Assembly (NCBI GenBank): GCA_045864775.1 | Contig: BTVR01000001.1 | Span: forward strand, 124,001 to 188,000 | Source: Macondimonas sp045864775 | Lineage (GTDB): Bacteria; Pseudomonadota; Gammaproteobacteria; UBA5335 | Reading direction: 5' to 3' | DNA: 64,000 bases | In this document: positions 26,293 through 34,307 of the stretch, piece by piece | Numbering within the stretch: position 1 is the first letter of the stretch | Layout: each line of letters starts with the position of its first letter | Notes under the pieces: generated by a model | Databases searched by the model: none | What the model saw: the letters and a program-made list of their open reading frames with translations, nothing else | What the model was told of the DNA's origin: nothing | Position numbers and translations under genes: made by a program

Positions 26293-26322
26293 TTTACAGG
26301 GGGGGGCAAAAATCGCTATGAT
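26293..26322 (+). promoter_or_regulatory. Sigma-70-type promoter for yceD-rpmF-plsX-fabH
   Basis: TTTACA (26293-26298) and TATGAT (26317-26322) are separated by 18 bases. The predicted start point near 26329 is only about 3 bases before the yceD ATG (26332), and no Shine-Dalgarno sequence is present, so the message would be leaderless for its first gene. Confidence 0.6.
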
Positions 26323-26331
26323 CGCGCGCTT

Positions 26332-26817
26332 ATGTCCGAGCCCTTACCCGATTTGCTTGATATCGACCGCCTGGCCCTTCGCGGCGCGCGGCTGGAGGGG
26401 CAGTTCGCGATCGCCCGCTTCGATCGGCTCCGCGACATGGTTGCGGCGCCGGATGGCGAGATTGCTTTCGCGTTGCGGTTTTATCAGGACGGCGAAGGTC
26501 GCAGGCGCATAGCCGGCACGATCGCAGGGCGCGTGGCACTCGTCTGTCAGCGCTGTTTGCAGCCGGTCGAGCACGGGTTGGCTGCGGAGACGGATCTGGT
26601 GGCACTGGCTGACGAAGGGGACCTGATTCATGTCCCTGCAGAAGCCGAGCCATTGTTGACCGGAGGCGAGCCCGTCCGATTGACGGATCTGATCGAAGAC
26701 GAGGCCATTCTCGCGTTGCCGATCGTCGCGGTCCATGAACAGTGCGCCGCGCCCGATGCGGGCGTGTCCCGCGGCGAGTCGGCGAATCCGTTCGCGGCGC
26801 TGAAACGGGACGAATGA
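26332..26817 (+). CDS. yceD: DUF177 protein YceD, 23S rRNA accumulation factor
   Basis: YceD is a conserved partner of the L32 gene needed for normal 23S rRNA accumulation. The product is 161 aa. The DUF177 signature is the region IAGRVALVCQRCLQPVEHGLA with the CxRC motif, the acidic middle and the LTDLIEDEAILALPIVAVHEQC stretch. The ending NPFAALKRDE is typical. ATG 26332 is chosen from family start position; an upstream extension would run into truA. It is 51 bases before rpmF, the usual partner. See promoter entry for the leaderless prediction. Confidence 0.93.
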   Translation: MSEPLPDLLDIDRLALRGARLEGQFAIARFDRLRDMVAAPDGEIAFALRFYQDGEGRRRIAGTIAGRVALVCQRCLQPVEHGLAAETDLVALADEGDLIHVPAEAEPLLTGGEPVRLTDLIEDEAILALPIVAVHEQCAAPDAGVSRGESANPFAALKRDE

Positions 26818-26868
26818 ATTTCAACGCGCGGGCCAGCGGGCTCGCAGAATCTATGGAGTTTCCAGATC

Positions 26869-27051
26869 ATGGCCGTACAGCAAAATCGCAAAACCCGTTC
26901 CAAGCGTGGCATGCGCCGCTCCCACGACGCGCTGACCAGCCCGTTTCTGTCGGCGGATTCCGTGACCGGTGAAACCCATCGTCGACATCATCTGACGGCG
27001 ACTGGCCACTATCGCGGTCGCAAGGTCCTGGGCGGTCCCGCCGAGGAATGA
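26869..27051 (+). CDS. rpmF: 50S ribosomal protein L32
   Basis: A protein of the large ribosomal subunit, 60 aa. The start MAVQQNRKTRSKRGMRRSHDA is the bacterial L32 signature, followed by DSVTGETHRRHHLTATGHYRGRKVL. The zinc-binding Cys version is absent, as in most gammaproteobacteria, with ETHRRHH in the usual place. It is between yceD and plsX, the standard order, and likely on the same transcript. Confidence 0.98.
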   Translation: MAVQQNRKTRSKRGMRRSHDALTSPFLSADSVTGETHRRHHLTATGHYRGRKVLGGPAEE

Positions 27052-27167
27052 TCCGGTCGCGGCGCGCCGCCCCGTCGGTGCCTCGACACGCAAGCAGCGT
27101 GAGCCTGACATGACCCGCACCGCCGGGGGTCTTGAAGTGTGCGCATGGTCGGGTTGGCGGAGCCAGA

Positions 27168-28208
27168 ATGATTAAAACGATACACATGGCGCTGGATGCC
27201 ATGGGCGGCGATCACGGTCCTCGGGTGACGGTCCCGGCTGCGCTGTCGGCCTTGTCGGAGTATGAAGACCTCCATCTGATGCTGGTGGGGCAGCCTGCTG
27301 CTCTGGAAGCGGAGTTGTCCCGCCGACGCGCGGGCTCGCCGAACCGCCTTTCGATTCACCCGGCGATGCAGGTGGTCGAGATGGACGAATCGCCGTCCAA
27401 GGCGCTGCGCAACAAGAAAGAATCGTCCATGCGGCTCGCCCTGGACCTGGTCAAGTCAGGTCGCTGCTCGGTCATGGTCAGCGCGGGCAATACCGGCGCG
27501 CTCATGGCCACGGCCCGCTTCGTTCTGAAGACGCTGCCGGGGGTCGATCGTCCGGCCATCATTTCGGCGCTGCCGACCGTCCGTGGCCATACCTATGTGC
27601 TCGATCTGGGCGCGAACGCCGATTGCACGGCGGAGCAACTTTACCAGTTCGCCGTCATGGGTTCGGTCATGGTGCAGGCCGTGGACCATGTCGACCGCCC
27701 CAAGGTCGGGCTGCTGAACATCGGCGTGGAAGAGATCAAGGGTGTCGAGTCCGTCAAGCAGGCGGCCCGGTTGCTGCAGGCGGACCCGTTGCTCAACTAC
27801 TGCGGCTTCGTCGAAGGCAATGACATCTATGGCGGAAAGGTCGATGTCGTCGTTTGTGACGGTTTCGTGGGCAATGTCGCGCTCAAGACCAGCGAAGGAC
27901 TCGCCCATATGTTGAGCGAATACATCCGGCAGGAGTATGGCCGCAATCTGCTCACCAAGCTGGCGGGCTTGATCTCGCTGCCCGTGCTCAACGCCATCAA
28001 GGGGCGCATGGATCCACGCCTCTACAATGGGGCCAGCTTGCTCGGGCTGCAGGGTGTGGTGATCAAGAGCCATGGCGGCGCGGACGAGCTGGCATTCGCC
28101 AACGCCATCCGATTGGGCATGAACGCGGCGAGGATGTCGGTGCCCGATCGCATTGCCGACCTGGTGGGTTCGGCCCTGCAGGGGCAGGCTCGCGGAGGGG
28201 AACCGTGA
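27168..28208 (+). CDS. plsX: Phosphate acyltransferase PlsX
   Basis: Makes acyl-phosphate from acyl-ACP for phospholipid synthesis. The product is 346 aa. Conserved blocks are MALDAMGGDHGPRVTVPAAL, the SAGNTGALMA loop, DLGANADC, FAVMGSVMVQAV, LLNIGVEEIKG, GFVEGNDIYGGKVDVVVCDGFVGNVALK and the end SHGGADELAFANAIRLG. ATG 27168 has GGCGGAG about 6 bases upstream. The fabH GTG start overlaps its stop (GTGA). Confidence 0.97.
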   Translation: MIKTIHMALDAMGGDHGPRVTVPAALSALSEYEDLHLMLVGQPAALEAELSRRRAGSPNRLSIHPAMQVVEMDESPSKALRNKKESSMRLALDLVKSGRCSVMVSAGNTGALMATARFVLKTLPGVDRPAIISALPTVRGHTYVLDLGANADCTAEQLYQFAVMGSVMVQAVDHVDRPKVGLLNIGVEEIKGVESVKQAARLLQADPLLNYCGFVEGNDIYGGKVDVVVCDGFVGNVALKTSEGLAHMLSEYIRQEYGRNLLTKLAGLISLPVLNAIKGRMDPRLYNGASLLGLQGVVIKSHGGADELAFANAIRLGMNAARMSVPDRIADLVGSALQGQARGGEP

Positions 28209-29173
28209 CACCGATTCATTCTCGTATCCTCGCCACCGGCAGCTACCTGCCGCGGCAGGTACTGACCAATGCCGATCTCGAAGCGCGGCTGGACACCAGC
28301 GACGCCTGGATCCGGGAGCGGACCGGCATCGCCGAGCGTCACATCAGCGCCGATGACGAAACAGTCAGCATGATGGCCGAGCAGGCGGCGCGACGGGCGC
28401 TCGCCGCTGCGGGACTCGCGCCCGAGGATCTCGATCTCATCATCGTCGGGACCACCACGCCGGACCAGATCTTCCCCAACTGCGCCACCATGCTGCAGGA
28501 GCGGCTCGGCATCGCCGGCATCGGCGCGTTCAGCCTGGAAGCGGCTTGCAGCGGCTTCATCTACGCGCTCAGCGTGGCCGACAAGTTCATTCGCACCGGC
28601 GATGCACAACGGGTATTGGTGGTTGGCGCCGAGATGATGTCGCGTCTGGTGGACTGGAACGACCGGGCCACCTGCGTGTTGTTCGGGGACGGCGCCGGTG
28701 CGGTGATTCTGGAGGCGACCAGCGAACCAGGCATCATCGGCACGCTCATCCATGCCGACGGGCGTTATCGCGACCTGCTCGAATTTCCGGGCGGTGTGGG
28801 GCGGGATTTTCGCCATCTCGAAAACGTCCATCTCCAGATGCGCGGCAGCGAGGTGTTCAAGGTTGCGGTGGCGACGCTGGGACAGAGCGTCGAGGAATGC
28901 CTGAGACGCTTCGGTCATGACAAGTCCGAGGTGGACTGGCTGATTCCGCATCAGGCCAATGTCCGCATCATCCAGGCCACGGCCCGCAGGCTCGGCATGT
29001 CGATGGATCGCGTCGTCGTGACCGTGGATCGTCACGGCAACACCTCCACGGCATCGATTCCCCTGGCGTTGGACGCGGCGGTGCGGGATGGTCGCATCCA
29101 ACGTGGGCAACTGCTGTTGCTGGAAGCCTTCGGCGGCGGCTTCACCTGGGGTTCGGCACTGATCCGCTTCTGA
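28205..29173 (+). CDS. fabH: Beta-ketoacyl-ACP synthase III
   Basis: Condenses acetyl-CoA with malonyl-ACP to start fatty-acid synthesis. The product is 322 aa. The Cys-His-Asn triad is visible: Cys in LEAACSGFIYAL, His in IPHQANVRII and Asn in HGNTSTASIP. The end GGGFTWGSALIRF is diagnostic. Initiation codon is GTG, overlapping the plsX stop by 4 bases, indicating coupled translation. After it, GGCCCG/CGGGCC (about 29182-29203) can fold but has no U-tract. Confidence 0.97.
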   Translation: MTPIHSRILATGSYLPRQVLTNADLEARLDTSDAWIRERTGIAERHISADDETVSMMAEQAARRALAAAGLAPEDLDLIIVGTTTPDQIFPNCATMLQERLGIAGIGAFSLEAACSGFIYALSVADKFIRTGDAQRVLVVGAEMMSRLVDWNDRATCVLFGDGAGAVILEATSEPGIIGTLIHADGRYRDLLEFPGGVGRDFRHLENVHLQMRGSEVFKVAVATLGQSVEECLRRFGHDKSEVDWLIPHQANVRIIQATARRLGMSMDRVVVTVDRHGNTSTASIPLALDAAVRDGRIQRGQLLLLEAFGGGFTWGSALIRF

Positions 29174-29242
29174 CGAGATCGGCCCGCAACAGATGTCGGG
29201 CCGTTGATCCACGTCATGGCGCGGCGATGGCCCGGCGGCGAA

Positions 29243-29268
29243 GATGATCACAGACCATCGTGATCATC
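29243..29268. promoter_or_regulatory. Perfect 9-bp inverted repeat before the PmoC-like gene
   Basis: GATGATCAC (29243-29251) and GTGATCATC (29260-29268) are exact reverse complements with an 8-base spacer, ending 22 bases before the ATG. The spacing (17 bases centre to centre of arms) suits a dimeric repressor, or a hairpin masking the start region. The operator or leader role is inferred. Confidence 0.5.
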
Positions 29269-29290
29269 CGTCCATTCGAGGAGCCGCGCC

Positions 29291-30109
29291 ATGAACACCA
29301 TCACCAACCCCCAAACACTGCCGGCCGCGCCGCAGACGCTCGTGCAGCGTCTGCTCGGCGCGCTGGGCCTGCTTCAGGACGAATCCCGTCCGCCTCGGAT
29401 GCCGTGGCTGGCTGCCGCGATCGGAATCGCGCTGGCGGGGTTGGTGTTTGGGCTGTACCGCTGGTATCAGCAGGTCTTTTCCTTTTCCGTCGGGCTCGAC
29501 TACTTCGAGCAGGATTTCCAGACCTACTGGATGAACCTGCTGTATGCGCAAGGCATCCTCATCACGCTGATCGGTGTGGTGGGCGTGCCCTTGCTGTGGT
29601 TCACGCGGCCCGCCCAGATCGTGATGTCGCCCCAGCGCGAGCTGTCGATCTATTACGCCATCCTGGCCTTCATGGCTGTGGGCAGCGTCATCCTCGTGGC
29701 GATTCTCGGGGTCTACGTGGAGGCCGATGCGGCCTGGCATCAGGTGACCATTCGCGACACCGACTTCACGCCCACCCATATTGGCCTGTTCTATTTCGCC
29801 ATTCCCCTGGGAGCGGTCGGAGCCATCCTGGGTTTCATCCTGATCCACACCCGCATGCCTTATTTCAGCAACCGCGTGTCGATCCCCTTGGCGCTGGTGG
29901 TCTGTGCGCCCGTCCTGATCATGCCGAACCTCGGGCTGAACGAGTGGGGCCATACCTTCTTCTACGCCGAAGAACTTTTCGCGGCGCCGATCCACTGGGG
30001 CTTCGTGGTCCTGGGCTGGGGGCTGTTCGGTATCGGCGGCTTCATGGTGCAGATCCTGCAGCGCATCCGTGAACTGACGACCCTGGAACCGAAGCCGATC
30101 GAGGGCTGA
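29291..30109 (+). CDS. Orphan PmoC/AmoC-family copper membrane monooxygenase subunit C
   Basis: Subunit C of copper membrane monooxygenases (methane, ammonia or short-alkane oxidation) carries the copper site essential for activity. The product is 272 aa, full length, with about six membrane helices (near 38-60, 83-104, 119-142, 163-185, 197-213, 234-255). Family text: SVGLDYFEQDFQTYWMN, RDTDFTPTH, GLNEWGHTF, EELFAAPIHWGFVVLGW. All ligands known from Methylococcus PmoC are kept: Asp146, His150, His163 (D-x3-H-x12-H, Cu-C) and Asn217, His221, His235 (Cu-D). No A or B subunit is nearby: fabH precedes and an isolated small-protein gene follows, and its own terminator ends the transcript. GAGGAG is 8 bases before the ATG. 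The substrate cannot be read from subunit C. Confidence 0.9.
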   Translation: MNTITNPQTLPAAPQTLVQRLLGALGLLQDESRPPRMPWLAAAIGIALAGLVFGLYRWYQQVFSFSVGLDYFEQDFQTYWMNLLYAQGILITLIGVVGVPLLWFTRPAQIVMSPQRELSIYYAILAFMAVGSVILVAILGVYVEADAAWHQVTIRDTDFTPTHIGLFYFAIPLGAVGAILGFILIHTRMPYFSNRVSIPLALVVCAPVLIMPNLGLNEWGHTFFYAEELFAAPIHWGFVVLGWGLFGIGGFMVQILQRIRELTTLEPKPIEG

Positions 30110-30138
30110 CGAGGTCCGCCCGCCGGGTCGACGTAAAA

Positions 30139-30166
30139 GGCGCCGCAGACCGCGGCGCCTTTTTTT
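30139..30166 (+). terminator. Rho-independent terminator after the PmoC-like gene
   Basis: GGCGCCGC (30139-30146) / GCGGCGCC (30152-30159), 5-base loop, seven T (30160-30166). A textbook intrinsic terminator 29 bases past the stop, isolating this gene as a single-gene transcript. Confidence 0.95.
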
Positions 30167-30292
30167 GTGCTCAAGGTCGCGAGCAGCAGGCCGCTACTCT
30201 CCATGAAGTCCTGCATCCGGTTGGGCTTCCCTGCAGTTGGAGCTAGCCAAGCCGACGTGTCGAAAACAAGAAACAGAAAAAGGAAAAACAGC

Positions 30293-30634
30293 ATGAACCA
30301 ACATCTTAAAATTGGCGCCCTTTCATTTCTGCTTGCCGCAGTGCCGCTGGCCGCCCAAGCGGACATGACGTCCATTTCCTACAGCGAATTGGCGGGGATC
30401 AGCGGCCAGGGCCTCACGCTCGACATCGGCAAGACGAAAGACAAGGGCCTGTCCCTGTCCGTGGACGCCGCGGGCGGTAGCTTCTCGGTCGGCCCCTCCA
30501 AGAGCAAGTTCAGGACGCTCGGCTATTCAAATCCCGTTACGGGAGCTGCATTCAGCTTCGACGGTGGTCGGGACAAATCCAAGGGGTTCGGCTTCAGCTG
30601 GACCATGCCGACGCCGCCCCCGCCGGCGCCGTGA
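30293..30634 (+). CDS. Small exported protein with ELAGISGQG motif
   Basis: A protein of 113 aa of unknown function. Residues 1-23 are a Sec signal (HLKIGALSFLLAAVPLAAQA). Immediately after it, YSELAGISGQGLTLDIG (30-46) matches the pattern of DUF6160-like small gammaproteobacterial proteins, in which D-x-x-L-S-x-V-x-G-Q is followed by alternating beta strands. The remainder is Gly/Ser/Lys-rich with repeated short strands (KDKGLSLSVDAAGGSFSVG, GAAFSFDGGRDKSKGFGFSW) and ends PTPPPPAP. AAGGA precedes ATG 30293. Flanked by two intrinsic terminators, it is its own transcription unit. A surface or pilus-related role is only a guess. Confidence 0.8.
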   Translation: MNQHLKIGALSFLLAAVPLAAQADMTSISYSELAGISGQGLTLDIGKTKDKGLSLSVDAAGGSFSVGPSKSKFRTLGYSNPVTGAAFSFDGGRDKSKGFGFSWTMPTPPPPAP

Positions 30635-30663
30635 TCCCTACCGTCGAAGCGCGACGGTCGTCC

Positions 30664-30697
30664 AGCAACAGGGGCCCTTGCGGCCCCTGTTGCTTTG
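30664..30697 (+). terminator. Strong stem-loop terminator after the small exported protein gene
   Basis: AGCAACAGGGGCC (30664-30676) and GGCCCCTGTTGCT (30682-30694) form a 13-bp perfect stem with a 5-base loop, followed by a short T run (TTG). It lies 30 bases past the stop. Confidence 0.88.
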
Positions 30698-30767
30698 ATT
30701 AAACGCCTCATTTGCATCCTGCCGGGGTTTTTCCCTATAAGGACAAACCTACCGCTGAGCGCATGAG

Positions 30768-32039
30768 GTGCGGGCATTGCAGCAGCAACCATTCGGTTAC
30801 TTGGCGCTGGCTCTGGCGGTCGGCTTGCTGATCGGCCTGGAGCGGGGCTGGCAGGGCCGTGCGCTCCCGGAAGGTGGGCGTATTGCGGGCCTTCGCACCT
30901 TTGGTCTTCTGGGCTTCCTGGGTGGGTTGGCCAGCCTGTTGGGCGAGGAGCTGGGCAGTCTCGTCGCGGCTACGATCTTCCTGGCCGTGGCTCTGATCAT
31001 GGGGGGCGGCTATCTGCTGCGGTTTCGCGCGGATGGGACTGCGAGCGCCACGAGCAGCGTCGCGGCACTGGTTACAGTGGGGCTGGGCGCGCTGGCCGGG
31101 CTGGGGGAGCTGGCCCTGGCAGCTGCCGGGGCAGTGGTCACGACGATGCTGCTCAATCTCAAGCCGATCTTGCACACGGGTGTGGCGCGGCTTCAGGCAA
31201 ACGAATTGAGGGCCACGCTGAATCTGCTGCTGATTTCGGTCGTGTTGCTGCCGGTATTGCCCGATGAGGGCTACGGACCCAGCGGCGTGCTCAATCCGTA
31301 TCGGATCTGGATGATGGTGGTCCTGATCGCCAGCATCTCTTTTGCCGGGTACTTCGCCGTCAAACTGCTCGGCGCGGGACGGGGGATTCTGCTGACGGGC
31401 TTGTTCGGCGGCCTGAGTTCCTCCACGGCCGTGACCTGGAGCCTCGCCCGGATCGCGCGCAGCGAGCCGGGCTGGAGCCCGACGCTCGCCAGTGGGATTC
31501 TGGTGGCCTGCGGCACCATGTTTCCGCGCATTCTGCTGGTCGCCGGCCTGGTGCACCCGCCTCTCGTGCACGCACTGGTGCTGCCGCTGGCGGTGATGGC
31601 GGGCATGACCTACGCGGGCGCGATCGCGATGTGGTTGCGGCAGCGCCAACGCATCGACAATCCCGCCCTGACGCTGAGCAATCCTTTTCAGCTGCGCATG
31701 GCCTTGCGATTCGCGGCGCTGCTGCTCGGCGTGCTGCTGGTGACCGAATGGATCGAGGCCCAATGGGGCGACCCCGGCCTCTATGGACTTGCGGTACTCT
31801 CCGGCCTTTCGGATGTCGATGCGATTACGCTGTCGCTCGCGCGCATGGGGCAGGAGGGGCTTGCCATGCCGACGGTCCTGCTGGGGACCCTGTTGGCTGC
31901 GACGTCCAACACACTGGTCAAGATGGGACTTGCGCTTGCGCTGGGCGGGCGGGCCGTGGGTATGCGGGTGGCAGGCGTACTGGGCGCGGCCATTCTCACG
32001 GGCCTGCTGGTGGCGCTTTGGCTGCAGGGGGTTCGTTAG
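30768..32039 (+). CDS. MgtC/SapB-type membrane protein with DUF4010 domain
   Basis: Inner-membrane protein of 423 aa with about 11-12 hydrophobic helices. The N-terminal part (residues 10-130) resembles MgtC/SapB: GYLALALAVGLLIGLERGWQ and RTFGLLGFLGG. The C-terminal part (about 190-415) is the DUF4010 domain (GGLSSSTAVTWSLAR, GLSDVDAITLSLARM). The transported substrate or role is unknown. Start is uncertain: GTG 30768 is given, but TTG 30777 has GAGG 8 bases before it. Its stop overlaps the ggt stop on the opposite strand. Confidence 0.85.
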   Translation: MRALQQQPFGYLALALAVGLLIGLERGWQGRALPEGGRIAGLRTFGLLGFLGGLASLLGEELGSLVAATIFLAVALIMGGGYLLRFRADGTASATSSVAALVTVGLGALAGLGELALAAAGAVVTTMLLNLKPILHTGVARLQANELRATLNLLLISVVLLPVLPDEGYGPSGVLNPYRIWMMVVLIASISFAGYFAVKLLGAGRGILLTGLFGGLSSSTAVTWSLARIARSEPGWSPTLASGILVACGTMFPRILLVAGLVHPPLVHALVLPLAVMAGMTYAGAIAMWLRQRQRIDNPALTLSNPFQLRMALRFAALLLGVLLVTEWIEAQWGDPGLYGLAVLSGLSDVDAITLSLARMGQEGLAMPTVLLGTLLAATSNTLVKMGLALALGGRAVGMRVAGVLGAAILTGLLVALWLQGVR

Positions 32040-33769
32040 CGGTCGACACCCGCGCTCGCATGCGCGCTCTGACGCGGGACTTCCACACGCGCCCGTCCTT
32101 CTCCGCGGGGGTCCGATGCAGCCGTCAAAGCATCGCTGCGTCGATCCCAGACGATGGCCTGCATGTCGCCGTAACGGCGGGAAACCGCCTCCACGTCGTG
32201 GCCCTTGGCTGCGAGCGCGTCAACCAGCGGCGCGTCGAAGGCTTCTGGTTCGTGGAAGATCCGGTCGGGCAGGTACTGATGGTGGTACCGGGGCAGGGCG
32301 ACCATCGTCTCGGCGTCGGCCCCCTCGGCGAATGCCAGGCTGGCCAGCAGCACCATGCTGATGATGCGACTCCCGCCGGGCGTGCCGAGGATGGCGATGC
32401 GATCGCCTTGCTCGAGAAAGGTCGGCGACATGCTCGAGAGCGGCCGTTTGCCCGGCGCGATGGCATTGGCCGCGCCGCCCACCAGTCCATAGGCATTGGG
32501 CGCGTCCCGCGCGGCGGCGAAATCATCCATTTCATTGTTGAGCACGACGCCCGTTCCCGGCGGCATGAAGGCCGAGCCGAACGGCGTATTGATCGACAGC
32601 GTCGCCGCGACTCGGTTCCCATCGGCATCGATCACCGAGAAATGCGTGGTGTGCCCATCGAGGCGGGCTGGATCGCCGGACGCGAGGGTTGCGCTCGGCG
32701 TGGCGCGGTCGGGGTCGATGTCTGCGCGCAGCGATGCGGCATAGTCCGGATCCAGCAACTGCGCGAGCGGCAGGTCGACGAAATCCGGATCGCCGAGATA
32801 GCGGGCGCGATCGCGGTAGGCGCGGCGCATCGCCTCGGTGGTCCAGTGAACGCGTTCGGCGGGGGATTGGGCTGCCAGATCGACATCCGCAAGGATTTGC
32901 AGGGCCTCAGCCAGGACCACGCCGCCCGATGAGGGCGGCGCGGCGGCGGTGACCTGCATGTCACGGTAGGTGAAGCGGATCGGCGCGCGCTCCACGACGC
33001 GATAGCCTGCCAGATCGGCCAGGGTCCAGATGCCGCCGGCCTGACGGACGCCGTTCACCAGACGCTCCGCGACCGGGCCGCCGTAGAACCCCTCATGGCC
33101 GCGCGTGGCCAGGGCCCGCAGGGTCTCCGCGAGGTCGGGCTGACGTAGGCGCCAGCCGGGCACCGGCGCAATGCCGGCCGCCAGGAAGGTCCGTCGTGCG
33201 GCGGGAGATGCGAGCAGGGCCGGCAGACGATAGCCGGCCATCAGGGCATAGTGGGGACCGACCTTGAAACCTTCCCGTGCGAGGCGCATGGCCGGCGCGA
33301 GCGATGCGCTCAGCGGCAGGCGGCCGTAGTGCGATGCCAGGTGCACCAGGGCCGCGGGCTGACCCGGGATGGCCGCTGCCAGCGCACCGTCCTGGGCCCG
33401 GCGCGGCTGAAAAGCGCCCTTCTCGTCCAGATAGAGGGCGGCCGTGGCCGCCAAGGGAGCGCGCTCGCGGCCATCCACCATGACGGCGTGTGCGTCGCGT
33501 GCCCGATACAGCAGCCAGAAGCCGCCACCGCCGAGGCCGGAACCCGTCGGCTCCACGACGGCCAGCGCAGCACTGATCGCAACGGCGGCGTCGAAGGCGT
33601 TGCCGCCCTGCGCCAGAACCGCAAACCCGGCCTCCGTCGCGGCCGGATGCGCCGTCGCGATGGCGGCGCGTCCGGGACCTGCCCCGCAGGTCAGCGACCA
33701 GAACGCCAGGAACAGCAGCAATGCAGCCGCGAAACCGGCTGCGGGCCGCGGGGGGCGGCGCTGCATCAC
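32036..33769 (-). CDS. ggt: Gamma-glutamyltransferase
   Basis: Periplasmic enzyme hydrolysing or transferring the gamma-glutamyl group of glutathione. The product is 577 aa, a self-processing N-terminal-nucleophile hydrolase: cleavage before the Thr of DGHTTHFSVIDADGN yields the catalytic small subunit. Other family parts are the signal helix (GFAAALLLFLAFWSLTCG), GGNAFDAAVAISAALAVVEPTGSGLGGGGFWLL, NNEMDDF, KRPLSSMSPT and GTPGGSRIISMV. A Cys near the signal end lacks a proper lipobox. The start overlaps the coaD stop by 4 bases, so it is the last gene of metY-smr-rsmD-coaD-ggt. Confidence 0.96.
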   Translation of the reverse strand: MMQRRPPRPAAGFAAALLLFLAFWSLTCGAGPGRAAIATAHPAATEAGFAVLAQGGNAFDAAVAISAALAVVEPTGSGLGGGGFWLLYRARDAHAVMVDGRERAPLAATAALYLDEKGAFQPRRAQDGALAAAIPGQPAALVHLASHYGRLPLSASLAPAMRLAREGFKVGPHYALMAGYRLPALLASPAARRTFLAAGIAPVPGWRLRQPDLAETLRALATRGHEGFYGGPVAERLVNGVRQAGGIWTLADLAGYRVVERAPIRFTYRDMQVTAAAPPSSGGVVLAEALQILADVDLAAQSPAERVHWTTEAMRRAYRDRARYLGDPDFVDLPLAQLLDPDYAASLRADIDPDRATPSATLASGDPARLDGHTTHFSVIDADGNRVAATLSINTPFGSAFMPPGTGVVLNNEMDDFAAARDAPNAYGLVGGAANAIAPGKRPLSSMSPTFLEQGDRIAILGTPGGSRIISMVLLASLAFAEGADAETMVALPRYHHQYLPDRIFHEPEAFDAPLVDALAAKGHDVEAVSRRYGDMQAIVWDRRSDALTAASDPRGEGRARVEVPRQSAHASAGVDR

Positions 33770-34260
33770 GCCTGCCCCCGCGCCGGTCCGAAGCGCTTGT
33801 GCAGTTCAGCGGCCACGTTCGGCGTCACGAAGCTGCTCACGTCGCCCTGGAAGGCGGCGATCTCCCGCACCAGCGTGGAGGAGAGATAGGTGTAATGTTC
33901 TGATGGAGCGAGAAACATGGTCTCCACCGTGGGCGCCAGGTGACGGTTCATGCCGGCGAGCTGGAATTCGTGCTCGAAGTCCGAGACCGCGCGCAGTCCC
34001 CGCAGAATGACGTCGACGCCGTGCTCGCGGGCGTAGTCGACGGTCAGCCCCGCAAAGGACACCACCTCGACATTGCGCAGATGGGCGAGCGCGCCGCAGG
34101 ACATGGCGACACGTTCTTCCTTGCTGAACAACGGCTTCTTGCCGGGGTTGTCGGCCACGGCCAGGATCAGCCGCTCGAACAGCCGCGCCGCGCGCTCGGC
34201 CAGATCGACATGACCGCGGGTGATGGGATCGAAGGTGCCGGGATACAGGGCGAGCGCCAT
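33766..34260 (-). CDS. coaD: Phosphopantetheine adenylyltransferase
   Basis: Penultimate step of coenzyme A synthesis: transfers AMP to 4'-phosphopantetheine. The product is 164 aa, standard. Nucleotidyltransferase motif YPGTFDPITRGHVDLAERA holds the HxGH-type signature (TRGH); further NPGKKPLFSKEERV, ILRGLRAVSDFEHEFQLAGMNRHL and the ISSTxVRE-type segment YLSSTLVREIAAFQGDV. It follows rsmD after 47 bases, the typical pairing, and overlaps ggt. Confidence 0.98.
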   Translation of the reverse strand: MALALYPGTFDPITRGHVDLAERAARLFERLILAVADNPGKKPLFSKEERVAMSCGALAHLRNVEVVSFAGLTVDYAREHGVDVILRGLRAVSDFEHEFQLAGMNRHLAPTVETMFLAPSEHYTYLSSTLVREIAAFQGDVSSFVTPNVAAELHKRFGPARGQA

Positions 34261-34307
34261 ACACTGTCCTTTATCGAGACGGGGCGGAGGAGGCGGGTAG
34301 CGTCATG

